64,000 nucleotides of DNA from Mesostigma viride. Its lineage: Eukaryota > Streptophyta > Mesostigmatophyceae > Mesostigmatales > Mesostigmataceae. The first letter of the stretch is position 1. The number at the start of each line of letters is the position of its first letter. Where the stretch lies: contig RPFO01000082.1 of assembly GCA_009746045.1 (NCBI GenBank), forward strand, positions 3,361,768 through 3,425,767. The letters run 5' to 3'. Shown here piece after piece: positions 52,060-62,300 of the stretch. The notes beneath the pieces were generated by a model. The model was given only the letters and a program-made list of their open reading frames with translations. It did not search any database and was not told the DNA's origin. Both the position numbers and the translations under genes were made by a program.

Positions 52060-53247
52060 CTACACAGCGAGGAAGCCCGTGTTGTTAAGCTTCTCGGCCA
52101 TCGCCAGCTGCGCCCGCGTGAGCTTGCCCAGGTACAAGACCAGCAGCACGTCCTGTCAAAAACAAGCGGGGAGGCACGGAGGCAGGGAGGCCCTTCAGAA
52201 ATTTGCCGGCAGCGAGGATAAGGGAGGCAAGCGAGTTGGAGGTAACAAGAAGCAAGGCAGCCAGCATGGGAGGCAGCCAGCAGGGAGGCCACCAAATGAT
52301 GTGCCGGCAGCCAGGCCAAGGGGAGCAACCAGTGCTAATTGTGGCATCCTTCACACATGCACACCCACATAACCGATGATGCGAAGTTCTGCCCAACAAC
52401 ATCTTTGAGAACCAACGGCCCATTGAACAGCTGCACATCCGCCTCATGCCAAGGGCCAGCGTCCGGCATACCAGTCATCCCACCTACCTCCAAACTTCCC
52501 CTTCCCCTTTGCCCCCAAACACCTTCCCCCAACTCCCTCCCCCTTCTCCCCAAATCTTCCCCCATTCCCCTTTCCCTTTCTGCCTTCCCCCTTCCGCCTT
52601 CCGCCTTCCCCCTTCTGTATTCCCACTACCACCTGCGATCGTATCCCTACACTTCATGATCCATACCCCCCACCTTACACCCCCCGCGCCTGCGCGCTGG
52701 CTGTCGCTGGGCCATCGTTAAAAGACTGCTCGGCTGCGATGTGCCCCTGCTCTCCTCGCTCACAACCCCCCCCCCCCACCCCAGTGCCCCGCACCCCACC
52801 GCATCCCCACCTGCGCGCTGTCGTTGAACATCTTCTCGAACGTCTCCGCCGACATGTGCGGTATGGACGCGATCGTGTCGGCCAGGTAGCGGCCGACCGC
52901 GTTGTCCGGGGGGGTGCGCCCCTCCTGCACCCACCGGCACAACCGTTTCAGACATGCACCCAAGCGGTTTGTTTGCCGTTAGACTCCCGCCACCGGCGCG
53001 GGTGAGTGGCAAGATGCTAGCCCAAGCCATGCACCCATGCGTCCATGCGCTCCCATCACACACATGCACACACTCAAGAAAAATCTGTGCAGGGGAAAAA
53101 GAACCAAAAGGGAGCCGTGCAGGACAAACGAATGCAGTGGGTTGCGATGGGTTAAGGGCATATTAGTGAAAACACCGCCAATCTGAAACATAGAACATAT
53201 ATATATATAGTTGTTTTGTCGTGGTATCTCTTGTAAGCGTTGGCTTT

Positions 53248-53286
<39 letters not shown>

Positions 53287-56200
53287 TTAAAAATATATTA
53301 CTTACAGCAGAGTGAAATCACTCAAACCAAAGCAAACGCCCAGCTATAAACCTATCGCACTAGCCAGGTCGACACCGCCCTTGGTCTGGCAGGCCCCCAG
53401 CGGCTTGGCCAGCCAGGGCGGCACATTCTGACTTGGCCTGGCCCCAAGGACATTCCCAAAAGGGTAGGGAAACATGTCACGAACTACGTACAGGTGTTGC
53501 TGGATGACCTACTGGTCCCAGCCCAGTTTGAATACCGCATCCACTCTCTCTCCCTTCTTTGGACTGCCATGCAGAACAAGGCGCGGTGGCAGAAGATTGT
53601 CAAGGCTCACACGCCCGACCCTGTGGGCAAGCCACCTCCCCCCAAGCGGAGGAGGCGTTTTGATGAGTACGGCAGTTAGGATTTTTCTAGACTAGGTAGC
53701 TTAGCGTTAGGATAGTTAGATTACGCGGCTCTCTCCTTTCCACCACCCATCAAGGAATATGTGCTACATGACCCCCCAACGGAGGCATGTTATAATTTAA
53801 TTTAATTTTATAAACCTATATACAGAGCCATGTCAAAGCTCTCTATATATATCGCCAAGAAATTCCTTAAATTTAGATTCCTTGGCAAAACAAGATTAGG
53901 CATCCAGTTTGGGACGGCCTCATGAGTCCCATTCTTACGCCAGCACCCTGTCACGCAACGCAACGCGCCCACCCCTACAAGGATAACCAGCTGCTTGCCA
54001 GTCCCTACCAGATCCTACGCATCTGCCAGAACCCGGCACGCACTGCGACCAGCCTGTAACAACGTGCCGCTCTAGCTCTACCCTTCTTCCGCCAAGGACT
54101 GGCCATGTACCGCGATGACGCAGGTAGCAACAACCAGATGATCACGAGTTCACCACCGACAGACTGCACAATGTTCCTATTCCCAACCAGGTGGGCACGC
54201 ACCACAGCCTGCCTGTACTTATCCTACTATGTCCTACATGCTTCAGAGCATGTTATTCCTATTCCCAACCCATGGCCACGCGCCACAACCTGCCAGTACT
54301 TACAAATCACCAGGGCACCATCAACCTGTTCATTCGACAAAAAAAGCGTGGCCACGCACCACGACGCCGTCGACGTAGGCGGACATAGCATCGATCATCT
54401 GCACCAGGCGCGCGGTGGTGGACTCCAGGCCCTCCAGGTCGTGCGGCAGCTTGTCCATGTTGTGCTGGTGCATCATGTCGACTGAGGGAACGGAGGGCAG
54501 GAGGCAATGACAGAGGGCCAGGGCAAGAGGAATGTGGGGGAAAGGTCATTCGGAAGATTATGGGGAAGGGACAAGTGGCGGCAACTTGTCCACTTCATGC
54601 CGGTGCATCATGCGGACTGTGGAAACGGAAGCGTGGGGGTAGCGGTTTGAGGGGAGGTTAAAAGTGAACCGGGGGGGTGGGGACGGGGAAGAAGGGGTTG
54701 GTTCCCAAAAAGGTGGTGGGAGCGACGTAGCCATGCGTAGACTTTCTACCTGTTGAGGTCATGAGGGGGGTCCACCCTGGCTTCAGGAGGGCGGGAAGGA
54801 GGGAAACCACCCTTCGTTCCTTGCGGGAGTGACACAGATTGATGCATTAGGGTTCACGAATCAATGCGGCGTGGAGGCGAGCCATGCAGAGCAAAGCCGG
54901 AAAGGGGGTGGGTTACGGCTTAAGAGGGGGGGGGGGGGGGGGGGAGGAGGTTGAAACGGTCATGTTCTAGGGAGAGATGGGCAAAAAGGCTCTTTGCCCA
55001 AGTTACGTAAGGTGAACTGAGACAGGTCTGCATCCAACGACAAGTGCTCACTGGGGATGGGTGGACGTAGGGTGGGGTTGGAGATGGGTGGACATAAGGG
55101 GGGTAGGGATGGGTGGACGTAGGGTGGGGTTGGAGATGGGTGGATGTAGGGTAGGACTGGCATTGGAGACAGGCCGGGTGAGTTGGGGCTGGGGTTGAGG
55201 GTGGGGGGGGGGCGGACATGGAAAGGGGGGGAGGGGAGATCTTAAACTCTGTTAGTCGGCGCCAACAATAGACCTTTAAATCCACCCCAGGCGCACCCGC
55301 AGCACTCTGATACTCTGAGTAGCAGAAACCCAAGGCTGCTCCAGTTCGCAACTAGGTGTACTCCTACGCCTTCAACTTCATCAAGCAACCTACGGTACGC
55401 GCCTGACGCATTTTTTTTATAAGCCTTTGTGACCAGCTCACCTCCGACCCTTTCCAAATCCTGGACGCGGATGTCTGTCCGGATCTCCTGGAACTGTGCC
55501 GCCAGCTGCCGGCTGCCCAGCGACAGCAGGTTTGACACGTAGGCCTTGACGGAAATTTTATCATCCGTCATCGTGGTGTCCACCGTCAGGTGTACGGGGG
55601 TCGCCACCTCACGGCCGTAGAAGTCCTGGATCAGGGCATCGCTAGCACGAACCCCAGTTCCTGTCGAATACCTGGAGCGAAAAGAATGAAGCCATGCCCA
55701 TGAGAGAGAAAATTAGACCACCAGCAAAACTAGCCTTGCTGATATCCATTCTACTGGATTCGCTCAAGCTAACAAGAAGCTCCCAACTTGAAGTACGCCA
55801 ACCGACAACATGGAGACTATGCATCTTCCTAAGAACTGTGTTATAACTCACCATCCTACGATGGTTTCCTTTGGGTTAACACGTTGATGAAGTTCGAACA
55901 TCGTCTTGTTGAAATCGATGTCCAACGCCACCTGCGATCATGATGGCAATAACAAGACCAAGCGTGGGCCCCATTAGATGCCGCTCAAAAGCTAGCTGGC
56001 GCCTCAAAGAGCGGCAAGACCCGGCACTTGATCGATCCCTAAACAGCAAACATTCTCGGCACGGCGCCTCACTAACCTGGTCCATAGACTCATTGTGGGG
56101 CACCGCATAACTACTTTGAATATCCACTACGCCGTCGCTACTAATGCTACCTAACAATGTCCCGATAACACGCTCCTGTCCATCATTTCTCCTGCTGTAA

Positions 56201-56289
56201 GAGTCACAAATATTAAATAGCACAACCGGGTGGACACTGGCAACCAGGGCGGTCGGACCCGTAGGGGGATGAAGCACAATGTCGCCCAT
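52060..56289 (-). CDS. EIF3F: Eukaryotic translation initiation factor 3 subunit F
   Basis: Six exons on the minus strand: 56289-56077, 55931-55852, 55671-55442, 54481-54360, 52924-52811, 52152-52060. GT-AG junctions and phases match throughout, giving 283 residues, close to plant eIF3f. The N-terminal MPN domain includes [46 protein letters not shown] and [10 protein letters not shown]. The Jab1/MPN zinc residues (HxH after GWYSTG) are absent, as expected for this MPN- subunit. The C-terminal helical part includes [11 protein letters not shown] and [13 protein letters not shown]. eIF3f belongs to the eIF3 complex that supports 43S ribosomal recruitment in the cytoplasm. The start ATG at 56289 directly precedes the conserved domain, so the N-terminus is short. 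The gene is divergent from the cyclophilin. Confidence 0.95.
53250..53283. repeat. (TA)n microsatellite in eIF3f intron 4
   Basis: About 17 TA units; a shorter one is at 53199-53210. Confidence 0.95.
53464..53815 (+). mobile_element. LINE-like fragment (family E) in eIF3f intron 4, antisense
   Basis: An open frame ends at 53679 with [19 protein letters not shown] and [19 protein letters not shown] plus a basic KRRRR. A 3' UTR with GGAATATGTGCTACATGACC and a TTTAATTTAATTT tail follows. It is read as the C-terminus of a non-LTR retrotransposon ORF2; family assignment is tentative. Confidence 0.6.
54185..54620 (-). repeat. Duplicated edges of eIF3f exon 4
   Basis: The donor end of exon 4 (last base 54360, GTGGTGCGTGGCCACGC on the minus strand) has imperfect copies at about 54275-54292 and 54190-54215. 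The acceptor end (CTCAG then TCGACATGATGCACCAGCAC, first base 54481) has a copy at about 54585-54618 (CACAG then TCCGCATGATGCACCGGCAT, then GACAAG). Confidence 0.65.
54920..55250. repeat. G-rich tandem repeats in eIF3f intron 3
   Basis: A 19-G run near 54927-54943 is followed by four imperfect copies of GATGGGTGGACGTAGGGTGG at about 55055-55165. The non-coding strand of the gene is strongly G-rich here. Confidence 0.8.
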
Positions 56290-56992
56290 GGCTGCTGGTG
56301 CTACGCTTGGACTGCCCGCCTGTTACCACCCCGCGCTAGGCTAAATAGCGCGCGGACGTCGGCCTCGCCGCCAAAGTATTGCAGCAAGCGGGTCTGCCCA
56401 CAGCTGCCAACCATCAAATCTCGCCAAGCCCCAGCACTGCGGAAGGTCCCTGCTGAGATCTTCGTCCTAGGGATCGTCTCCCTGGCAGTACTTATGACCC
56501 CGATGTACGGCTGTCCGTGTCCAAGTGGCATCACTCCAATTTTTGTGTTTGCTGACATTTGCAAACTGGCCATGGCAGTCGCGTGATGCACGCGCACAGC
56601 GATTTTGTTTGTCGTTTTGAGTTCGCCTTTGGAAAAGACGTAAACCTGCCCATCCTATCTGCAATAAACTTTGCAAGGGGGAAATGAGGATCTATTGTCT
56701 GTAAGAACTTAGTCGCGGCGCCTGCACAATTGCAAACGCAAGCGCGGGGCTTTTATGGTCCAGAAATACTTCCCAGATGGGAGCACACGGAGTATCAATA
56801 TGGCTGTCACTCTGCAGGTTTATGAGTTAAATAACTTGGCAGGCTGCCTACCATAAGACACAGTATGTTTACTGACATATTCTTATGGCATGAAGAAAGA
56901 TGAAGGCTTGCTGCCTTGTAATTAAGTGGATGACAGCGTGTACTGGATGTGTCTTACAGGAGCTTTAGAATACATTGGCAGGCGTGTGTCCT
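56290..56992. other. Divergent promoter region of eIF3f and cyclophilin
   Basis: About 700 bp between two divergent starts. Short frames on both strands (for example 56301-56597 minus) are not recognised. No TATA box is evident. Confidence 0.5.
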
Positions 56993-59900
56993 ATGACCGA
57001 ATCGACCAAGGCACCTCGGTCTTCGTGTTTCCTATGGCTTGTAGATACCACTACACGTGCCGTAGGTGTTTTAGATCGGAAGGTACTTGATACATTGCCC
57101 CTAAACCGATCTCGGCGACGAGCATTTTACTTTTTGGTTGCCGTCCTCGTAGCCGTCCTAATATGGGAAGTGTTTGGGGTGATTGTCATCTCGGTGCTGG
57201 ATCTGATAAAGCCTCGCCACCGGGATGCGGCGAGCAGCAATTCTTATTCGCCTGTCTTTCCTGCGACTAAAGAAGCAACGCGTCCCACGAGTTCCCAACT
57301 GACACCCAAGGGAGTCGGCTTGATGACCTACGTACTTCCCAAAGACAGGGGCAATGCTCCTCCTGGTGGCAAGCGGGGCAAGGGGAAAGACGTGATCTGG
57401 ATGGCGCGAAGGGATCCCAAGCTTCCCAACCCTCGCTGCTTTTTTGAGATTCAGGTGCAAGGACAGTCGATCGGGAAGATCCTGTTCGAGCTATTTTGGG
57501 ACAAGGTGGGTCACATGTTCACGCCAGACAAACACCACAGCATGCCTTTCGGGCTGCGCCTCACGTAGAACTTTGCTCGTTGGAAAAAATATTCTCTGTG
57601 TGTACCCTGCGCCACAGTTTACTGTCACACCATACTACCAGGAAATATTGAGAACTGGTGAAGAGTAGCTGACCCAATGAAGAGTTGATCTTGTACACCC
57701 TATAGGTTTCCTGATACCCATTGTGACCGCTGCTGATGTCATGCCATTTCAGCCTCCTCGATTCACGCGCACGCTCATCACCGCGTCCCCGTCCTTGCAT
57801 GTGTGCAAACCTCCCTTTTTTGCTGCGTGAACCGCCTTGACTGGTTCTTATGGATTCCGTCACGTGCTTTCATCAATATATTATTCACGTGATATGCCCT
57901 ATGGATTCCTATGATTTCCTCGCTGTCACATCGTTCTTGATGCCTTTTTTTCCCTTCCGCTTTATTTCTAGCTTCCCCTTGTTATCCCCACCCTTCCCTC
58001 TATCTACTCGCGAGCCACAACGTCCCTGCCAGATTTCTGCTTGTTACTGTAAAGAAAAAGTACTGTAAAAACAATAATGCTTGTTACTGTAAGGACAACT
58101 GTAAAGACAAACTACCGTTTGGTACTAAACAAAGGTTGTCTCGCCAAGCTATTTTAAGGATCTGCCTGCCAGCAATGTTGATTGCTTATGCCTGTACTGT
58201 ACACCCTGCGTTGCATTATCCTTCCCATTCTCCTGTCATCCCCACCGATAATGCCACCCCACCCCACCCCACCCCACCCCACCCCACCCCACCCCACCCC
58301 ACCCCACCCCACCCCACCCCACCCCACCCCACCCCACCCACCCACCCCACCACCCCACCCACCCACCCCACCCCACCCACCCCACCCCACCCCACCCCAC
58401 CCCACCCCACCCCACCCCACCCCACCCCACCCCACCCACCCCCCACCCCACCCCCCCACCCCACCCCACCCCCCCCCCCCACCCCACCCCACCCCACCCC
58501 ACCCCACCCCACCCCCCCCCGCCCCGCCCCGCCCCGCCCCGCCCCGCCCCGCCCCGCCCCCGCCCCGCCCCGCCCGCCCCGCCCGCCCCGCCCCGCCCGC
58601 CCGCCCCGCCCCGCCCCGCCCGCCCCGCCCGCCCCGCCCCGCCCGCCCCGCCCCGCCGCCCCGCCCCGCCCCGCCCCGCCCCGCCGCCCCGCCCCGCCCC
58701 GCCCCGCCCCGCCCCGCCCCGCCCCGCCCCGCCCCGCCCCGCCCCGCGCCCGCCCCGCCCCGCCCCGCCCCACCCCACCCCACCCCACCCCACCACCAGG
58801 TGCCGTTCACGGCAGAAAACTTTCGGGCGTTATGCACGGGGGAGAAAGGGCGCGTGGAGGACCTGGAGGGGGAGAGGGCAGGGGCTCAGGATGCCAAGCC
58901 AAAGCGAGGCCGGCTGGGCTCCCCCGCGCTGCACTACAAGGGGACGCACTTCCACCGCCTCGTGTCGGACTTTGTGGTCCAGGGGGGTGACGTCACGGGT
59001 GAGCGGGCGGTGTGGGCAGCAGATGGACCGGCAGGGGTCACGATCAGAATTACCAAGTAAAAGTTATTGTGATGATTTTTAATTTCTGTTATTATTTTTA
59101 CTATTATTATTTTTATTATCATGATTATAGCTGGGTGAGGTGATCTGGCATGACATGATGGCTGAGATGGCAGCGGGCGGTGGATGAGGTGGCATGACCA
59201 AGTAATAGTAGTTTTAGTTTAGTATTGCTTCGGCAATTGCCACTGTCCCTTTTACTTCGTTGCTACGCTTTAGTTGAAGTAGCCGCAGGCACTGGCTGGG
59301 CAGCATCAACAGAGCTGGTGCGGTGGCGACATCATGGGTGAGCTGGAAATGGGGGTCCATTGTGTGGCCGATATGTTGTATCTATTGTGTCCATTGAGTG
59401 GCCGATATGTTGTTTCTATTGCGTCCATTGTGTGGCCGTGTTGTATCTATTGTGTCCATGAGTGGCCAATATATCACATGCGTTGTCCGTTGTGTCCATT
59501 GTGTCGCCGATGTATTATCTGTATCGTGTCAATTGATGTCTTGAGAGAGATTATTGTGTCACGATGCATGGGTCCACCCCTGGCAGGGGATTTTTGGTTG
59601 TTAGCTGCTGAACTGGCAGGGGTGCTGGCGATGCATGGGTGAGCTAGCGCCGTGGCAGGGGCAGGGGTTGTCACCAGCTACCTACAGGATTGGGGTCCAG
59701 CCACAAAAGTGTGGCAAGCATGCTGTTAACAGGCTCCCCTACTTGATCTGCTTCTGGACAGACCACATTGTACACGCATGGCTTGGCTCGTGCCATGGCT
59801 AACGCCCAATAAAACTTGACTAGAACAGGTGTGGGTTACCTTGGAGCGGTATTTGGGATGCTAGGATAGCTTCTTGCGTTTGGCTGTCACACCTTTTTAT

Positions 59901-61616
59901 GCTTGCGCCTTCTATGCCAAGTTTGTCATGCCCTTTGATGCTTGCGCCCTTCATGCCGTGTTTGTCATGCCCTTTAATGCTTGCGCCCTTCATGCCAAGT
60001 TTGTCATGCCCTTTAATGCTTGCGCCCTTCATGCCATGTTTGTCATGCCCTTTAATGCTTGCGCCCTTCATGCCGTGTTTGTCATGCCTTGTCATGCTTG
60101 CGCCCTTCATGCCGTGTTTGTCATGCCTTGTCATGCTTGCGCCCTTCATGCCATGTTTGTCATGCCTTGTCATGCCCTTTAATGCTTGCGCCTTATGCCC
60201 TGCTATTCAGGTGCTATTCATGAAATTTGTATCAAAGAGACAACTGCTATTCATGAAATTTGTATCAAAGAGACAACTGCTATTCATGAAATTTGTATGC
60301 TTGTGCCCACCAGGGTTTGACGGCAGTGGCGGCTGGTCTATCTGGGGGCCCCAGTTTGTGGACGAGAACTTCAAGCTCAAGCACTCCCATGTAAGTATGC
60401 CCCTGTGCACTCTGCCTGCTATTTGGATAGCCATTTGTACAGAGGCTTGCTTGCAATATCTCTAAATAGGGGAAGGTGGGGAGATCTCACATAAAATTTA
60501 GGGAAACGTGGGGAGTCTCCTAGGGGTGGGTGGGGGTGGTGGGGGGCTAAAGGAGCTCTTCCACTCAAATGCTTCCCAAGGCAACTACCTCTACAATGAG
60601 ACGTCCAGGGAAAGCTAAAGGAAACCTGTGCCATGTTCTTGCAAGTTGCAGGTCAGCTATGCATGGGACTACGATAGATGCCTTGGTCATTGTCGGCAGA
60701 TAGGCTATCTACTGCAAAGCTGTAAATAAATCTATTGCATATGCTCCAGGTATGAGGATGCATAGGAATGCAGAAGCATGGGCACGGGGACTTACAGTAA
60801 TGACGCCTGCCATAAGAGAGGGTAATATACCTGCAGTGGTACACGGTACAACGATCATCAAATGGCACTATCAAACCATCTAAGCGGATGCAGGTCATTT
60901 TGTTGCGGTGACTACCCCGTCCTTTCAGCATGACGTTCTTAGGGATACCCGCTGAAGCGCATGCGCCAATGCCTCGTGATGGGCCGTCGCCCGGATCAAC
61001 ATCTTTCCCACTCCCCGCCCACTCCCCGCCCAGTTGTTGCCACAACCCTCGTCCCGGGCCAGCCTTGAGCTTACAACCCCAGCTTTTATCCTTTTCTGCT
61101 GCCTACATGCTGCCCTCCTCCCCCAACACGTACCAAAAAATGGCTTGAAATGCGCTCACAATCGAATGGGTCGTCTTTGCACAGGCGGGCCTGCTCTCGA
61201 TGGCCAGCGGCAAGCGCGACACGAACAAGTCCCAGTTCTCCATCATGCTGACGCCCGCGAGCTATCTGGACAACCAGCACGTGGTCTTTGGGCGCGTGAT
61301 CGCCGGGTGGGACGTCGTCCTCAAGATCAACGAGCTGGGGACGCCATCAGGGATACCCCTCGCGCGCGTCAGCGTGTCCGACTGCGGCGAGGTCTTCCCG
61401 GGCGACCCGCTCTTTGGGGGCGCGGGCATGGGGCCGGGGCCACCCGATGGGTATATCGCAGGGGAGGAGGAGGTGGTGGTCACAAAGCGCGACAGCACGG
61501 GCATTGAGGGGCTGAATGACGTGGATGATGTGGATGAGGACTTGGATGAGGAGTTCTTCCAGGCGGTGTCCGGTGGTGACGATGCGGGGATTGCGGATGG
61601 GGCCGAGGAGTTTTAG
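56993..61616 (+). CDS. Membrane-anchored cyclophilin-type peptidyl-prolyl isomerase
   Basis: Four exons: 56993-57505, 58800-58998, 60314-60390, 61185-61616. Phases match, giving about 406 residues. After a short N-terminus, a hydrophobic segment (about 45-72, [20 protein letters not shown]) is a likely single membrane anchor. A cyclophilin domain starts near 146 ([20 protein letters not shown]) and continues with [66 protein letters not shown] and [16 protein letters not shown]. Catalytic Arg (FHR) and Gln (SQF) are kept, but the CypA Phe113 site reads Ser and the Trp121 site Tyr, so activity or cyclosporin binding may be altered. A charged insert (about 188-211) follows CTGEKG. The C-terminus is acidic. 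The first ATG in the open frame is used; localisation is not determined. Confidence 0.92.
58252..58795 (+). repeat. (CCCCA)n/(CCCCG)n tract ending at the exon 2 acceptor
   Basis: About 540 bp of pentanucleotide CCCCA, then CCCCG, then CCCCA, leading directly into the acceptor CCACCAG (first exon base 58800) of the cyclophilin gene. The tract replaces a usual polypyrimidine tract. The opposite strand is G-run rich. Confidence 0.95.
59320..59645 (+). repeat. Repeats in cyclophilin intron 2, with donor-edge copies
   Basis: GGCGACATCATGG before GTGAGC (about 59322-59342) and GGCGATGCATGG before GTGAGC (about 59626-59644) resemble the real exon 2 end GGTGACGTCACGG before GTGAGC (58998). Between them, five copies of a unit of about 34 bp contain GTGGCCGATATGTTGTATCT. 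Confidence 0.65.
59893..60300 (+). repeat. 39-bp and 33-bp repeats before cyclophilin exon 3
   Basis: About eight copies of a 39-bp unit containing GCTTGCGCCCTTCATGCC (59893-60195) and nearly three copies of TATTCATGAAATTTGTATCA (60208-60297). The first unit resembles the region just before the exon 3 acceptor, GCTTGTGCCCACCAG. Confidence 0.85.
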
Positions 61617-62300
61617 ATCTGCTTCTGGGTCAAAGAGGATTCTGTCCCACGAAGTAGATTTATGGTTGAAATGAATTGCAAGTTCGACATTTCAACTTTG
61701 ATGCACACATTTTCCTAAGCACCATGCCAATCCTTTCCATGCTAACTTTCTATACAGCTGGCCGTACTTTATGACGACTGTCTACCGGTTTGTGGATTGA
61801 AAAACTGATGCATGTCTGCCATGTCTGGCACTTGCGATCAATTACAACATCAAGGAGACAACCAGCGCAGGCCAGAAATCGGGAGAATCCGGACCATGGT
61901 AGCTCGACCCTGCCATAATATTTACCGCGCTTTCAACTGAATTACAACATGATCAATGTGTTGCGTACGTGTAACCCTACAACGCAACGCATGCATGTTC
62001 TAAAAAAAACTGGGGAAAAAAACACGTACTGGCCAACATGCATCTGATCATGGTAGCTCGAGCCTCTTTTCCGCGTTTTCAACTAAACTGCAACATGATC
62101 GATCAGTGCGTTGCGTTGTAACCCTACATGTACAACGCAATGCATGCATGTTATAAAAAAATTGCAGGGTAAAAAACACGTATAGAGGCTAACATTCATG
62201 AGAGGCCATCAATCCAAAACTGGATATGACCGGCGCCAGTTTGGCTTATAAAAAATAGCATGCATGATGCATCGCACAATGTTCAACTTTGAAGACTAAG
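61617..62300. other. Spacer downstream of cyclophilin
   Basis: No gene is seen. Contains repeat R and two related segments with CAACTGAATTACAACATGAT / CAACTAAACTGCAACATGAT (about 61932 and 62078), an imperfect duplication of about 150 bp. Confidence 0.5.
61850..61913 (+). repeat. Dispersed repeat R, copy 4
   Basis: GGAGACAACCAGCGCAGGCC followed by ATCGGGAGAATCCGGACC. It lies downstream of the cyclophilin gene. A shorter related CATGGTAGCTCGAGCC lies near 62049. Confidence 0.75.

Noticed and set aside
56301-56597. A 98-codon minus-strand frame upstream of eIF3f
   Set aside because: No family similarity, and eIF3f is complete from 56289; it is probably promoter or leader sequence.
58154-59060. 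Long Pro/His/Ala and Gly/Trp ORFs on both strands
   Set aside because: They are translations of the CCCCA/CCCCG repeat; only the cyclophilin exon at 58800-58998 is supported.
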